Shown in pieces: positions 46,589 to 57,280 of a stretch of 64,000 bases of DNA. Both the position numbers and the translations under genes were made by a program. The notes below the pieces were generated by a model. That model was not told the origin of the DNA, did not search any database, and saw only the letters and a program-made list of their open reading frames with translations. Each line of letters begins with the position of its first letter. Position 1 is the first letter of the stretch. The DNA comes from Undibacterium sp. Jales W-56 (lineage in GTDB: Bacteria; Pseudomonadota; Gammaproteobacteria; Burkholderiales; Burkholderiaceae_D), in assembly GCF_025548535.1 (NCBI RefSeq), contig NZ_JAJLQW010000001.1, positions 310,001-374,000 on the forward strand, read 5' to 3'.

Positions 46589-47992
46589 ATGCGACACAAC
46601 TTGCACATGACACAACGCACTCTTCTCTCTGTTCTGGCTGTTTCAGCCACCATGTTTACTGCGGCACCGGTATGGGCGCAAAAAGTTGCCCCGGCGATTT
46701 CGCCGATCGCCCCGATTTTGCCGGTGAATCAAGCCAATAACCCGAATGAAAAAGGGCAATTGGTGAATAAGATCGTGGTCGTCGTTAATGAAGACGTGAT
46801 CACCAGCCAGGAACTGAACGAGCGCTTGCGCTCGGTGGAAAAGAGGCTGGCGGCACAGGGTACGGCATTGCCAAACCGGGCCGATCTGCAAAAACAATTG
46901 CTGGAACGCATGATTGTCGACCGTGCTCAATTGCAGTTGGCCAGAGAGAATGGCATGCGTGTCGACGACATCATGCTGGATCGCGCCATGGTGCGTCTGG
47001 CTGAACAAAACAAAATGTCGATCCAGGAATTCCGCAATCAGGTCGAGCGTGAAGGCACATCGTATGCGCGTTTCCGCGAGGAAGTCCGCGACGACATCAT
47101 GATGCAGCGCATCCGCGAACGCGAAGTCGATAGCAAAATCCAGGTCTCCGAGTCGGAAGTCGATAACTATCTGGCAGTAGAAGCCGCACCGGGTAAAGTG
47201 CCGCAAGAATTGAATTTGTCGCATATCCTGGTCCTGATCCCGGAAAACGCATCGGCCGAGCAAATCAATCAGCGTCGTTTGCGCGCCGAAGAAGTCATGA
47301 AAAAACTGCGCGCCGGCGAAGACTTTGCCAAGCTCGCGGTGACTTATTCCGATGCCAGCGAAGGCATCAAAGGCGGTGAGATCGGCTGGCGTGAACAAGA
47401 CCGCCTGCCGCAATTGTTTATCGATTCCCTCAATAAAATCAAAGTCGGTGAAGTGTCTGAAATCGTGCGCAGCCCGAATGGTTTTCACATCCTGAAGCTG
47501 ACTGGCAAACGCGATATCGCGAAAACCAAAGCCGACGGCACCGTAGTTCAGCAAACCCATGTGCGCCACATCCTGATCAAGCCCAGCCAGATCGTGACTG
47601 CCGCAGAAGCGCGCCGTAAGCTGGTGGAGTTAAAGCAGCGTCTCGACAATAAGGCCGCGACATTTGAAGAATTGGCGAAATTGTTTTCGAATGACGCCAC
47701 TGCATCTAAAGGCGGTGACTTAGGCTGGATCTATCCTGGTGATACCGTGCCGGAATTTGAGCAGGCGATGAATAAACTCGCGATCAATGAAGTCAGTGAT
47801 CCGGTTGAATCCTCATTTGGCCTGCATCTGATCCAGGTCACAGAACGTAAGACCGACGACGTCTCCAAAGAGCGTCAACGTCTGGTGGCCCGTCAGGCAG
47901 TGCGCGATCGCAAAGCCGATGAAGCCTTGCAGGACTGGTTGCGTCAATTGCGCGATCGCGCTTACGTCGAATTTCGCCTGGACGATAATTGA
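46589..47992 (+). CDS. surA: Periplasmic chaperone/peptidyl-prolyl isomerase SurA
   Basis: 467 residues from the ATG at 46589, chosen because it gives a direct signal peptide (to APVWA) with GGA upstream; a Met six codons later is possible. N-domain [22 protein letters not shown], then two parvulin domains, [15 protein letters not shown] and [14 protein letters not shown]. It escorts outer-membrane proteins, notably LptD, across the periplasm. Its stop overlaps the pdxA start (TTGA). Confidence 0.95.
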   Translation: MRHNLHMTQRTLLSVLAVSATMFTAAPVWAQKVAPAISPIAPILPVNQANNPNEKGQLVNKIVVVVNEDVITSQELNERLRSVEKRLAAQGTALPNRADLQKQLLERMIVDRAQLQLARENGMRVDDIMLDRAMVRLAEQNKMSIQEFRNQVEREGTSYARFREEVRDDIMMQRIREREVDSKIQVSESEVDNYLAVEAAPGKVPQELNLSHILVLIPENASAEQINQRRLRAEEVMKKLRAGEDFAKLAVTYSDASEGIKGGEIGWREQDRLPQLFIDSLNKIKVGEVSEIVRSPNGFHILKLTGKRDIAKTKADGTVVQQTHVRHILIKPSQIVTAAEARRKLVELKQRLDNKAATFEELAKLFSNDATASKGGDLGWIYPGDTVPEFEQAMNKLAINEVSDPVESSFGLHLIQVTERKTDDVSKERQRLVARQAVRDRKADEALQDWLRQLRDRAYVEFRLDDN

Positions 47993-49017
47993 GTAAGAGA
48001 ATTGCCATCACGGTGGGGGAACCCGCCGGCATAGGCCCGGAGATTTCGCTCCGCGCTGCATGGCAATTGCGGAATGAAATCCGCCCGGTCCTGATAGGTG
48101 ACGCGGCCTATCTGGCGATGCTGGCGGGTGAGATCGATCCTGTCATCAAGCTGATGGGCGTTTCGCTGGAAGCCTTGCGCCACAGCGGCTTGCCGGGCTG
48201 CGGCACCGACCAGATCACCGTGATCGATTGCCCGCTGACTGCGCATGTCGTCGCAGGTCAACTGGATGCACGCAATGGCCGCGCGGTTTTGCACACCCTT
48301 GATGTTGCTATCGAGAGTGTACAGCAAGGCTGGTGCGACGCCATCGTGACCGCACCTTTGCAAAAAAGTACCATCAATGATGCAGGCGTCCCGTTCAGCG
48401 GACATACAGAATATTTCGCCGAAAAAACCAATACGGCCCAGGTCGTCATGATGCTGGCATGCGAGGCGTCGGCCCATTTGCCGCAAGCCTTGCGGGTGGC
48501 ATTGGCGACCACCCATCTGCCGTTGAAGGACGTCGCCGCCGCGATCAATTTCGATCATCTGCTGGCGACCGTCCAGATCATTGATCACGATTTACGCGAT
48601 AAATTCGGCTTGCCGCGACCAAGGATACTGGTCACGGGCCTGAATCCGCATGCCGGTGAAAACGGTTATCTGGGGCGTGAAGAAATCGACGTGATCAGCC
48701 CGGTTATCCAGCATGCGCAGAGCCTGGGCATGGATGTGCAAGGCCCTTATCCGGCAGACACCTTGTTCCAGCAAAAATATCTGCAAGATGCCGATTGCGT
48801 GCTGGCCATGTACCACGATCAGGGTTTGCCTGTACTGAAGCACGCGAGTTTCGGGATGGGCGTGAATATCACCCTGGGTTTGCCGCTGATCAGAACCTCA
48901 GTCGATCATGGCACTGCACTCGATCTGGCGGCGCTGGGTGTGGGGCGTGCCGAAGTCGGCAGTATGCTGGTGGCGATTCGCGTGGCTGCCAAGATGGCGC
49001 AGACCAGCGCTGCGTAA
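47989..49017 (+). CDS. pdxA: 4-hydroxythreonine-4-phosphate dehydrogenase PdxA
   Basis: 342 residues from a TTG start at 47989 that overlaps the surA TGA, so it is translationally coupled. The N-terminus [13 protein letters not shown] is diagnostic; metal-binding His are in [23 protein letters not shown] and [15 protein letters not shown]. It oxidises 4-phosphohydroxy-threonine in pyridoxal phosphate synthesis. The order surA-pdxA-rsmA is the classical E. coli one. Confidence 0.95.
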   Translation: MSKRIAITVGEPAGIGPEISLRAAWQLRNEIRPVLIGDAAYLAMLAGEIDPVIKLMGVSLEALRHSGLPGCGTDQITVIDCPLTAHVVAGQLDARNGRAVLHTLDVAIESVQQGWCDAIVTAPLQKSTINDAGVPFSGHTEYFAEKTNTAQVVMMLACEASAHLPQALRVALATTHLPLKDVAAAINFDHLLATVQIIDHDLRDKFGLPRPRILVTGLNPHAGENGYLGREEIDVISPVIQHAQSLGMDVQGPYPADTLFQQKYLQDADCVLAMYHDQGLPVLKHASFGMGVNITLGLPLIRTSVDHGTALDLAALGVGRAEVGSMLVAIRVAAKMAQTSAA

Positions 49018-49142
49018 ATTTCTCCGATATCTGTATTCCTGAAAAACACAATTTGCAAGCGCCGCTGCGGATTCTGCGCTGATTGCCCATGCAATAGTTC
49101 ACGTATGTTTTACAATCGTGGCATTCAACCTATCGATACAAC

Positions 49143-49946
49143 ATGAAACACATACCTCGTAAGCGCTTCGGCCAGAACTTTTTGACGGATCAACTGGTTC
49201 TCAGCGACATCACCAGCGCCATCAAGCCCCAGCCTGATCAGACCATGGTCGAGATTGGTCCGGGTCTGGCGGCAATGACCCGATTATTGCTCGAAGGCTT
49301 GAGCCAGTTGCATGTCGTCGAACTCGATCGCGATCTGGTGGCACGACTCAAAAAAAACTTCGATCCCGCCAAACTCATCGTGCATGAGGGCGATGCCTTG
49401 CAATTTGATTTTTCGACGATTCCGGTGGCTGCCGGTAAAAAGCTGCGTGTGGTCGGCAATCTCCCGTATAACATTTCCAGCCCTTTGTTATTCCATCTGG
49501 CCGAGATCGCGCCGCTGGTCGAAGATCAGCATTTCATGCTACAAAAAGAAGTCGTCGAGCGCATGGTCGCTGAACCTGGCAGCAAAGCCTATGGGCGTTT
49601 ATCGGTGATGCTGCAATGGCGCTATCACATGGATTTATTATTCGTGGTGCCACCGACCGCATTTGATCCGCCGCCTAAAGTAGATTCCGCGATCGTGCGC
49701 ATGATCCCCAAAGCAGCGCCCCTGGAATGCCATGTCAAAATGCTGGAGCAGGTGGTAACCAAGGCATTTTCTCAGCGCCGTAAAGTGGTGCGCAATTGCG
49801 TTGCCGGCATGTTTACCGAGCAGCAATTGATTGAGGCTGGCGTGAATCCGCAAATGCGTCCGGAGACGATTCCTTTAGAGCAGTACGTGACTCTGGCACG
49901 CATGCTGGCAGCGCAGGCTAAACATAGCGCAGCGTCGCAGGCGTAA
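49143..49946 (+). CDS. rsmA: 16S rRNA dimethyladenosine transferase RsmA (KsgA)
   Basis: 267 residues. It begins [16 protein letters not shown] and contains the SAM site [15 protein letters not shown], acidic VVELDRDL, and the catalytic [14 protein letters not shown]. It dimethylates A1518 and A1519 of 16S rRNA late in small-subunit assembly. The C-terminal helical domain ([12 protein letters not shown]) is present. It closes lptD-surA-pdxA-rsmA. Confidence 0.97.
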   Translation: MKHIPRKRFGQNFLTDQLVLSDITSAIKPQPDQTMVEIGPGLAAMTRLLLEGLSQLHVVELDRDLVARLKKNFDPAKLIVHEGDALQFDFSTIPVAAGKKLRVVGNLPYNISSPLLFHLAEIAPLVEDQHFMLQKEVVERMVAEPGSKAYGRLSVMLQWRYHMDLLFVVPPTAFDPPPKVDSAIVRMIPKAAPLECHVKMLEQVVTKAFSQRRKVVRNCVAGMFTEQQLIEAGVNPQMRPETIPLEQYVTLARMLAAQAKHSAASQA

Positions 49947-50070
49947 TCGAGGTTAAATGCATACATTGATAAAGCCATCAATCTTGTAATAAATCCGCTA
50001 ATAAATTCAGCCTCAATTCGGTAAATTCAACACATCTGTTTTACTTTCATTATTCTTGCTTAAGGCAGCT

Positions 50071-51717
50071 ATGGATATCACCCGCACCGCAGAATGGCAG
50101 ACTCTGCTAGAACACAAGACCAGACTTGATACGCTGCATCTGCGCGATTTATTTGCAGCCGATCCAGCGCGCTTCCAGCATTTTTCGGCGGAGCTTGATG
50201 GTTTGCTGGTGGATTATTCCAAGCAAAGAATTGATGCCGAGGCCCTGCAAAGCCTGGTTAGCCTGGCCCGGCTCGCCAAGGTCGAGGATTGGCGTGATCG
50301 CATGTTTGCGGGAGAAAAAATCAATTTCAGTGAAGACCGTGCGGTCTTGCATACGGCGCTGCGCCATACGGCTTTTACCCCTTTTCCATCGGCCGGCAAC
50401 GACGTCATGCCGCTGGTGCGTGGCGTGCGCAAACAGATGCGCGACATCGTCGAGCGTGTGCGTAGCGGCTTGTGGCGCGGCTTTAAAGGCGATGCGATTC
50501 AGAACGTGGTGAACATCGGCATCGGCGGTTCCGACCTCGGCCCTAAATTGGCAACCCGCGCACTGTCGGCGCTGCAGCATCCCGGCCTGACTTTTTATTA
50601 TGTCTCGAATCTGGACAGTGCTCATCTCGCGCCTTTGCTGGAACAACTCGATCCGCGCACGACCTTGTTCATCGTCGCCTCCAAAACCTTTACAACGCAG
50701 GAAACCAGCATCAATGCGCATACCGCAAGGACCTGGCTGATGGCGGCGGCGATGGAGGAGTGGGCCGTTGCCAAGCATTTTATTGCGGTGACATCGAGCC
50801 CGGATAAAGCGCATGAATTCGGCATTCCCGATGCGAATATTTTGCAAATCTGGGATTGGGTCGGCGGGCGCTATTCCTTGTGGTCGGCAGTCGGTTTGTC
50901 GGTGGCGCTGGCGATCGGCATGAACGGTTTTGAGCGTCTGCTCGAAGGTGCCGAGACGATGGACCGCCATTTCCGCAGTGCGCCGCTGGAACATAATTTG
51001 CCGGTACTGCTGGCATTGATTTCGATCTGGAACACCAATTTTCTTGGCGCGGAAACCACGGCGATCTTGCCGTACAACGAATCGATCCGCCACTTGCCGG
51101 CTTTTTTGCAGCAACTCGAAATGGAATCCAATGGCAAGACGGTAGGGCGCGATGGCGAACCGCTGACCTGCCGCGCCAATCCTATCGTTTGGGGTGAAAT
51201 CGGCGTCAATGGCCAGCATGCTTTTTTCCAGTTATTGCATCAGGGCGGCTGGCTGATCCCTTGCGACTTCGTGGTGGCGGCCTCCAGCGATTATCCTTTG
51301 CCCGGACATCAGGCGCCTTTGCTGGCGAATTGCCTCGCCCAAAGCGCGGCACTGGCATTTGGCAAAACCGAACAGCAGGCGCGTGCCGAATTGTCCGCAG
51401 CGGGATTGGGCGAAACGAAAATCGCTGCCTTGCTACCGCATAAAGTATTTGCCGGTAATCAGCCATCCACCACCATCCTGATGCCGAATCTCGACCCGTT
51501 CCAGTTAGGCATGCTGTTAGCGCTGTATGAACACAAGGTATTTGTGCAGGGTGTGATCTGGGGTATTAATTCATTCGACCAATGGGGTGTCGAGCTTGGC
51601 AAGCAATTGGCGAACCGCTTACTGCCTGCGATCAAAGGCGATCAAGCCTACGACGCGCAGCTCGATACCTCGACCAGCGGCCTGATTGCCTACTTCCGCC
51701 GGCACGGCCATGTCTGA
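50071..51717 (+). CDS. pgi: Glucose-6-phosphate isomerase
   Basis: 548 residues from the ATG at 50071, with AAGG 6-7 nt upstream; an in-frame TTG at 50056 is less likely. Signatures: NIGIGGSDLGPKLATRAL, VASKTFTTQET, NGQHAFFQLLHQGG (catalytic His region) and GINSFDQWGVELGKQLA. It interconverts glucose-6-phosphate and fructose-6-phosphate. It stands alone after rsmA. Confidence 0.97.
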   Translation: MDITRTAEWQTLLEHKTRLDTLHLRDLFAADPARFQHFSAELDGLLVDYSKQRIDAEALQSLVSLARLAKVEDWRDRMFAGEKINFSEDRAVLHTALRHTAFTPFPSAGNDVMPLVRGVRKQMRDIVERVRSGLWRGFKGDAIQNVVNIGIGGSDLGPKLATRALSALQHPGLTFYYVSNLDSAHLAPLLEQLDPRTTLFIVASKTFTTQETSINAHTARTWLMAAAMEEWAVAKHFIAVTSSPDKAHEFGIPDANILQIWDWVGGRYSLWSAVGLSVALAIGMNGFERLLEGAETMDRHFRSAPLEHNLPVLLALISIWNTNFLGAETTAILPYNESIRHLPAFLQQLEMESNGKTVGRDGEPLTCRANPIVWGEIGVNGQHAFFQLLHQGGWLIPCDFVVAASSDYPLPGHQAPLLANCLAQSAALAFGKTEQQARAELSAAGLGETKIAALLPHKVFAGNQPSTTILMPNLDPFQLGMLLALYEHKVFVQGVIWGINSFDQWGVELGKQLANRLLPAIKGDQAYDAQLDTSTSGLIAYFRRHGHV

Positions 51718-51781
51718 AATCGGGTTAACTGAAAGCGTAAAAAGATTTAACAAGGTTTGACACAATTCAATTATTTCCATC

Positions 51782-51833
51782 GGGAAATTTTCATATAATT
51801 TATCGACGAATTATTCATCTATGAAAATTTCCC
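51782..51833 (+). promoter_or_regulatory. Promoter straddled by a perfect 14-bp inverted repeat
   Basis: GGGAAATTTTCATA (51782-51795) is repeated as its exact reverse complement at 51820-51833, 24 bp apart. TATAAT at 51794-51799 overlaps the left arm, with TTATTT 17 bp upstream as a weak -35. The arms thus flank the predicted start (about 51806), an arrangement suited to a dimeric or looping repressor of the micro-ORF. Confidence 0.6.
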
Positions 51834-51848
51834 CTGATCGGAGTCCTC

Positions 51849-51965
51849 ATGCTGGATGGAATTATCGGCGTTTTAAGCCTTGTGTTGATTGCGGGCTTGG
51901 TTGGTCTGGTAAAAATCATGAATAAGAACGCGGAGCAGCCGGCGGAAAAAACCTCGGATCAGTAA
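51849..51965 (+). CDS. 38-residue single-helix membrane peptide
   Basis: Starts MLDGIIGVLSLVLIAGLVGL, a single membrane helix (about 4-23), then VKIMNKN and a polar tail rich in Glu/Ala/Lys ending in SDQ. CGGAG lies 5 nt upstream of the ATG, there is a good -10 upstream and a terminator downstream, so it looks like a complete small gene. No family is recognised. The short basic-then-acidic tail would face the cytosol if the N-terminus is outside. Confidence 0.7.
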   Translation: MLDGIIGVLSLVLIAGLVGLVKIMNKNAEQPAEKTSDQ

Positions 51966-52057
51966 TCCTGACTAGCGTGCCAGCCAAATTGAATAGGTCA
52001 GGAAGATAGATGACAGTTGCGACCTCGTTACTTTAAATTTGACATGGCGAGAGATGT

Positions 52058-52085
52058 AAAAAAGGAGCCAGACGGCTCCTTTTTT
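52058..52085. terminator. Bidirectional terminator between micro-ORF and gloA
   Basis: Perfect 12-bp stem AAAAAAGGAGCC-AGAC-GGCTCCTTTTTT at 52058-52085, giving T tracts on both strands between convergent genes. Confidence 0.92.
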
Positions 52086-52129
52086 GTTGCTCAAATATCT
52101 GCAGCGTAGCGATCAGGATGCACCGGTAA

Positions 52130-52537
52130 CTACAGGCTGGTCGCCTGCTCAGCAGTTTTACGCTCTATCAATTCGATCTTATAGCCATCGGGATCTTGCA
52201 CAAATGCGATCACTGTTTTGCCGCCTTTGACCGGGCCTGCTTCGCGCGTGACATTGCCGCCATTCGCCTTGACGTCGGCGCAAGCCTGATAGGCATCCGG
52301 TACCGCAATCGCGATGTGGCCGTAGGCACTGCCCAAATCGTATTTATCTACCCCATAGTTATAGGTTAATTCCAGTTCGGCGTGTTCAGGATTGCTGCCA
52401 TAACCTAAAAACGCCAGGGTATATTGGTATTCAGGATTGTCGGATTGGCGCAGCAGCGTCATGCCCAGAATCCTGGTGTAAAAGTCGATGGAAGTCTGCA
52501 AATTGCCAACGCGCAGCATGGTGTGCAAAATACGCAT
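52130..52537 (-). CDS. gloA: Lactoylglutathione lyase (glyoxalase I)
   Basis: 135 residues. Metal ligands H5, E56, H74 and E122 are all at the E. coli positions ([30 protein letters not shown]), which indicates the Ni2+-type enzyme. It converts the methylglyoxal-glutathione hemithioacetal to S-lactoylglutathione. It is the last gene of the glyQ-to-gloA strand run. Confidence 0.95.
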   Translation of the reverse strand: MRILHTMLRVGNLQTSIDFYTRILGMTLLRQSDNPEYQYTLAFLGYGSNPEHAELELTYNYGVDKYDLGSAYGHIAIAVPDAYQACADVKANGGNVTREAGPVKGGKTVIAFVQDPDGYKIELIERKTAEQATSL

Positions 52538-52645
52538 GATGTTTTCCTTGTCTGATGATTGAATATACTAGGGGTAAGTATGATGGTGTATGGAACGATT
52601 GACTTTATGGGTATTGCGGATCAAGTCATTTAATGTAGATACTCC

Positions 52646-53560
52646 CTAAAAAACGGGAATATCGTGGAGCGCATGATGACGCAAAGCGTGTTTCGCTTGC
52701 TCGAATTCCGGGAATACCGACTGCACGGTTGCCCAGAATTGCGGACCATGATTCATCTCGCGCAGATGCGCAAGCTCATGCGCAATTACGTAGTCAATCA
52801 AGGTCGGTGAAAAATGGATCAGCCGCCAGTTTAGCCGGATCTTGCCTTGCGAGGTACAGGAGCCCCAGCGCGTCGCCGCTGCTGACAGGGACATCGAGTG
52901 ATAACTGACATCGAGCTTTTCTGCATAGACCGGCAAGCGTTCTAAAAATACCCGGCGCGCCTCTTGTTGCATCCAGGCTTGCACACGGTCTTTCAATTGC
53001 TGCTCGCCGGCATCCGCTGGCAGACTGATCCTGAGTTCGTCGCTGGCATTATCGAGCTCAATTCCCATCGCCTGGGTCGCCAGAATGCGCAAAGTCAGTT
53101 GCTTGCCAAGATAGGGTAATTTGGCGCCGTCTACCCATTGCATCTGCGGCTGCAACTGACGCGCATCGCGTTCGCGCCGTTCATTGAGTTTGGTGACGAT
53201 CCAGCGCCGCTTCTCTTGGATCGCCTGCTCGATATCGGCAATCGTGACCCAGCGCGGCGCGGTAATCCGCAAGCCATCTTCATTGATCAGGAAGCCGATC
53301 GTGCGGCGCTTGGAACGCAACAGCGTGTATTCCAGCCATTGCTCAGGCAGGCGTATCTGACGTTTATTCGGGGACTTGCTTGGCGGCGGAGGCAGCGGCA
53401 CCACCACGTTCGGTGGCGGTGTCTTTTTAAAGCGGGGTGCGGTGTAAGGTGAGTCAGTGGAGAGCGGCGATTCTGGATCGTCAACGCGATGGTCGGAAAA
53501 CAAATCCAGTTGCAGTAAAAACTGCAAAGGTTTCGCCAATAATGAAAAACATGATTTCAA
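52646..53560 (-). CDS. YgjP-type zinc metallopeptidase-like protein
   Basis: 304 residues from a TTG at 53560, with AGGAG about 10 nt upstream and no in-frame ATG nearby. A Pro/Ser-rich N-terminus (about 25-75) precedes the DUF45/WLM-type domain with RWGSCTSQGKIRLNWRLIHF and the zinc motif HELAH-x5-H (YVIAHELAHLREMNHGPQFW). Such proteins are presumed metalloproteases; the substrate is unknown. It follows plsC in the conserved glyQ-glyS-gmhB-plsC run. Confidence 0.87.
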   Translation of the reverse strand: MKSCFSLLAKPLQFLLQLDLFSDHRVDDPESPLSTDSPYTAPRFKKTPPPNVVVPLPPPPSKSPNKRQIRLPEQWLEYTLLRSKRRTIGFLINEDGLRITAPRWVTIADIEQAIQEKRRWIVTKLNERRERDARQLQPQMQWVDGAKLPYLGKQLTLRILATQAMGIELDNASDELRISLPADAGEQQLKDRVQAWMQQEARRVFLERLPVYAEKLDVSYHSMSLSAAATRWGSCTSQGKIRLNWRLIHFSPTLIDYVIAHELAHLREMNHGPQFWATVQSVFPEFEQAKHALRHHALHDIPVF

Positions 53561-53596
53561 TGCTTCAACTCTCCTGATTGATCAAGAGAGTCTTGA

Positions 53597-54337
53597 TCAA
53601 TTTTTTTGATAAACCTGCGGCGAGATAACGCGCATTTCGCCTTCTACCCAGGCTTCCACTTTTTGCATCAATTCCGCCGAACTCAAACCGTCCGGTGCAA
53701 TCGGTTTGCCGATCGAGACGGTAATCAGTCCCGGTGTTTTGATGAAAGAATTTTTGCCCCAGCATTCGCCGGAATTCATCGCAATCGGTACTACTGCGGT
53801 ATTGGTTTCTGTCGCCAGGCGAGTGCCGCCCAGTTTGTAGTTGCCTTTTTCGCCAACCCGGATTCGCGTACCTTCAGGGAACATAATAACCCATTGTCCG
53901 TCGGCAAGCCTGCGACGTCCGTGCTCAACCACTTGAGCGAATGCATCCTTGCCTTTGCTGCGGTCGATCGGAATCATGCGCATCAGGGAAATACCCCAGC
54001 CGAAAAAGGGAATATACGTAATCTCTTTTTTAAATACATAGACCAAAGGACGCGGCATGCAAGTCATGTAAAAAATCGTCTCCCACGCCGACTGATGCTT
54101 GGATAATAAAATCACCGGCTGATCGGGGAGATTCTCCATGCCTTTAATTTGATAGCGTATACCGCACACGACCTTGGCGAGCCAGATCACAAATACATTC
54201 CAGCGCGCCGTCCAGTAATAGCGTTTGTTGTAAGGCAGCGGTGCAAATAACAGGCATGCCATCGCCCAGACAACCGTCGCCACAGCCATCAAGCTGACAA
54301 ACAAAACCGAACGTAAAAAATAGGTAAAACGAAGCAT
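53597..54337 (-). CDS. plsC: 1-acyl-sn-glycerol-3-phosphate acyltransferase
   Basis: 246 residues. An N-terminal membrane segment (LRSVLFVSLMAVATVVWAMAC) precedes the acyltransferase motifs: SKHQSAWE, an H-x4-E version of the usual H-x4-D, and FPEGTRI. It would acylate lysophosphatidic acid to phosphatidic acid at the inner membrane. GGAG precedes the ATG. Being next to gmhB, the acceptor could instead be LPS-related, but the order is common in betaproteobacteria. Confidence 0.9.
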   Translation of the reverse strand: MLRFTYFLRSVLFVSLMAVATVVWAMACLLFAPLPYNKRYYWTARWNVFVIWLAKVVCGIRYQIKGMENLPDQPVILLSKHQSAWETIFYMTCMPRPLVYVFKKEITYIPFFGWGISLMRMIPIDRSKGKDAFAQVVEHGRRRLADGQWVIMFPEGTRIRVGEKGNYKLGGTRLATETNTAVVPIAMNSGECWGKNSFIKTPGLITVSIGKPIAPDGLSSAELMQKVEAWVEGEMRVISPQVYQKN

Positions 54338-54387
54338 CGTATCTCCAACAAGATAGCTAAGGATTAGCTACCGTCTCTTAAATGGGA

Positions 54388-54963
54388 TTAAACTGCCACA
54401 AAAAATTCAGCCGGCGCATTCTTTAAAAGGATATCCACCATCGACGCCAGATCAGGATAAATTTGTGTGCCGGGCGGCAAGCCGCCTTTGTCAAAGGTTT
54501 TTTTACCCTTACCGGATAACACCAGATGCGGCACGCATCCTTCCACAAATCCCGCCTGCAAATCGCGTAGCGAATCACCGACGTTATGCACACCTTTCAG
54601 GCTGATATCGTAGCGCTGGGCAATCTCGCGCAACATGCCTGACTTGGGTTTGCGGCAGTCGCAATTGTCATCCGCAATATGCGGGCAAAAGAACACCGCA
54701 TCGATTTCCGCGCCGACCTGCTGGGCGGCGTGATGCATTTTTTGATGAATCGCATTCAGCGTCGAAGTATCAAACAGCTTGCGTCCTACCCCGGATTGAT
54801 TGGTGGCGACTACCACCAGATAACCTGCCTGATTCAGCTTGGCAATCGCTTGCAGCGAACCGGGAATAGGATGCCATTCATCCGGCGATTTGATGAAAGT
54901 ATCGGAATCATGATTGATAACGCCATCGCGATCAAGGATGATCAGCTTATTCGTTTTTTCCAT
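54388..54963 (-). CDS. gmhB: D-glycero-beta-D-manno-heptose-1,7-bisphosphate 7-phosphatase
   Basis: 191 residues. HAD motif LDRDGVIN at residues 9-16, then NQSGVGR and the cysteine/histidine zinc loop CPHIADDNCDCRKPKSG, typical of GmhB. It removes the 7-phosphate in ADP-heptose synthesis for the LPS core. AAGGA precedes the ATG. It lies between glyS and plsC. Confidence 0.93.
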   Translation of the reverse strand: MEKTNKLIILDRDGVINHDSDTFIKSPDEWHPIPGSLQAIAKLNQAGYLVVVATNQSGVGRKLFDTSTLNAIHQKMHHAAQQVGAEIDAVFFCPHIADDNCDCRKPKSGMLREIAQRYDISLKGVHNVGDSLRDLQAGFVEGCVPHLVLSGKGKKTFDKGGLPPGTQIYPDLASMVDILLKNAPAEFFVAV

Positions 54964-54985
54964 GTGTATTCCTTTTCTGGTTTTA

Positions 54986-55026
54986 CCCCCCCTCTCGCTG
55001 GCGGGAGAGAGGTGTTGGGGTGAGGG
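54986..55026. repeat. Dispersed GC-rich intergenic repeat
   Basis: CCCCCCCTCTCGCTGGCGGG continuing AGAGAGG-TGTTGGGGTGAGGG is the familiar proteobacterial intergenic element with a CCTCTC/GAGAGG hairpin. It lies between glyS and gmhB. Confidence 0.55.
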
Positions 55027-55070
55027 AGTCCGTCAGCAGCGACTGCAATAGTTAGTAGCTACCGCAATCA

Positions 55071-57155
55071 TCATGCAGCCAGTTTGGAAATATCCGCCAC
55101 CTGATTTAACATGCCATGCAATTCATTCAGCAAGGCCAGGCGATTATTGCGCAAAGCCAGATCATCGGCATTCACCATCACGTCGTTGAAGAAGTGATCG
55201 ACCTCCGCGCGCAACGCGGCCAGGGTTTTCAGCGCTGCAGTGAAATCACCTCGGCCGAATGCAGCATCGACTTCCGGCTTGACCTTGGTCATCGCATGGT
55301 ACAAAGCCTGTTCCGCCGCTTCCTGCAACAAGCTGACCTGCACGGCGCCTGGCGTGCCTTCCGATTTTTTCAGGATATTCGTGATGCGCTTATTGGCGGC
55401 GGCCAGCGAAGCCGATTCCGGCATGGCAGCAAACGCCTGTACCGCTTGCAGACGCTCCACGATGGTGTCCAGCATGTCAGGATTTTGTGCGACTACGGCT
55501 TCGACTTCATTCTGGGCAAAACCTTTATCGCGTAACTGACCACGCAGGCGCTCATACATGAAGCTCAAGACATCTGCACTCGGGTCTTTAAAGTTGCTAT
55601 TGCCAGCAAATTGAGTCAGCGTATCGGCCAGTAAATGTTTGAGCGATAGCGGCAGGCGTTTTTCTACTAGCATGCGCAGCACGCCCAAGGCATGGCGACG
55701 CAGTGCAAACGGATCGCGGTCGCCGGTTGGCTGCAAGCCTATGCCCCAGATGCCGACCAGTGTTTCCAGTTTATCGGCCAGGGCTACGGCTGTCCCCGTT
55801 GTTGTCGCGGGCAAAGCATCGCCAGCGAAACGCGGTTGGTAATGCTCAGACGCGGCGGCGGCGACATCCGCATGTTCGCCATCATGCAACGCATAATACG
55901 TGCCCATGATGCCTTGTAACTCAGGGAATTCACCGACCATATCGGTCAGCAAATCGGCTTTCGCCAATAAGGCGCCGCGTTCTGCTAACGCGACATCGGT
56001 ACCCAAAGCCTGCGCTATTTTTCCCGCCAGTGATTGGACGCGTTGGGTGCGTTCCGCCTGACTGCCGAGCTTATTGTGATATACGACATTCGCCAGCATC
56101 GGCAGGCGTGCTTCCAAGGTTTTTTTCTTGTCTTGCTCAAAGAAGAATTTCGCATCGGACAGACGAGGACGTACCACGCGCTCATTGCCCTGAATGATAT
56201 GCTCAGGCGTAGCGGTTTCCAGATTCGAGACGATCAAAAAGCGGGAGCGCAGCTTGCCATTGGCATCGGTCAGGGCAAAGTATTTTTGATTGGTCTGCAT
56301 CGTCAGGATCAGGCATTCTTGCGGCACTGTCAGGAATTCATCTTCAAACTTGCATTCGTACACGACCGGCCATTCGACCAGGGCGGTGACTTCATCGAGC
56401 AGGGATTCGGGCATCAACACCTGATCGTCGCCTGCTTTCGCTAACAGAGCGGCGCGGATTTTTTCTTTGCGTTCGGTGACGTTGGCAATGACTTTGCCTT
56501 GGCTTACTAGCTTGGCTGCGTAGTCATCGGCGTGTGCAATGCTGATCTCACCTTCGGATAAAAAGCGATGACCCAGTGTCGTGCGATTGCTATTTAAGCC
56601 TAACAGCGACAGATTGATAATCTCGGCACCGTGTAGTGCAATGATGCGGTGTACAGGGCGCACAAAATGCACAGTCTCGCCATCCGGTCGTTGATAGCTC
56701 ATGACTTTAGGAATTGGCAAGTTGTTGATTGCAACTTCGAGCGCACCTGGGAAAACAATGCCGAGTTGTCCGCCGCTTACAGTTCGGCTGTAAAACAAGG
56801 TCTTACTCTTGCCATCGTCACGGTGTTCAAATTCTTCAATTTTTTCCTCCGGAATACCTAAGCCCTGGAGTTTTTTAAGCAATGCAGTAGTTGGTTTGCC
56901 ATCCTGATCAAGGCCAATGGAAACCGGCATAATTTTGATCGTTTCTTCCTTTTCCAAGGAAATAGGACGGACATGGGTAATTACAGCGGCAAGGCGTCGC
57001 GGGCTTGCGTACCAAGTTAACATTCCCTCTGAATCTACAAAGTCTAGTTTTTTTAGAGTGTCAAAAATACTTTGCGCAAAACTGGCACCCAATTTGGCTA
57101 GTGCCTTGGGCGGTAATTCTTCCGTGAATAGTTCTACTAATAGTGTTTGATTCAT
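55071..57155 (-). CDS. glyS: Glycyl-tRNA synthetase beta subunit
   Basis: 694 residues. It begins [21 protein letters not shown], has [18 protein letters not shown] and [12 protein letters not shown] segments, and a C-terminal DALR-like helical domain ([25 protein letters not shown]) for tRNA binding. With GlyQ it forms the alpha2beta2 enzyme charging tRNA-Gly. glyQ is upstream, separated by 125 bp containing an inverted repeat. Confidence 0.97.
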   Translation of the reverse strand: MNQTLLVELFTEELPPKALAKLGASFAQSIFDTLKKLDFVDSEGMLTWYASPRRLAAVITHVRPISLEKEETIKIMPVSIGLDQDGKPTTALLKKLQGLGIPEEKIEEFEHRDDGKSKTLFYSRTVSGGQLGIVFPGALEVAINNLPIPKVMSYQRPDGETVHFVRPVHRIIALHGAEIINLSLLGLNSNRTTLGHRFLSEGEISIAHADDYAAKLVSQGKVIANVTERKEKIRAALLAKAGDDQVLMPESLLDEVTALVEWPVVYECKFEDEFLTVPQECLILTMQTNQKYFALTDANGKLRSRFLIVSNLETATPEHIIQGNERVVRPRLSDAKFFFEQDKKKTLEARLPMLANVVYHNKLGSQAERTQRVQSLAGKIAQALGTDVALAERGALLAKADLLTDMVGEFPELQGIMGTYYALHDGEHADVAAAASEHYQPRFAGDALPATTTGTAVALADKLETLVGIWGIGLQPTGDRDPFALRRHALGVLRMLVEKRLPLSLKHLLADTLTQFAGNSNFKDPSADVLSFMYERLRGQLRDKGFAQNEVEAVVAQNPDMLDTIVERLQAVQAFAAMPESASLAAANKRITNILKKSEGTPGAVQVSLLQEAAEQALYHAMTKVKPEVDAAFGRGDFTAALKTLAALRAEVDHFFNDVMVNADDLALRNNRLALLNELHGMLNQVADISKLAA

Positions 57156-57199
57156 TTTTATCTCAATGGATTCTTTATTGATCTAAGCCGGCTTTATGT

Positions 57200-57275
57200 C
57201 TCAGCAGGGTGTGCCGTGTGCACCAATGTATGGAGCCCATCAACGGTGGCGCGCACGGCGCACCCTACCTATTTC
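57200..57275. repeat. Imperfect palindromic repeat between glyQ and glyS
   Basis: CAGGGTGTGCCGTGTGCACC and, inverted, GGTGGCGCGCACGGCGCACC flank about 23 bp. The arms resemble the dispersed GTAGGGTGCGCC-type element found between genes in many proteobacteria. It sits inside the glyQS operon, where it would fold in the mRNA. Confidence 0.6.
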
Positions 57276-57280
57276 GTTAC

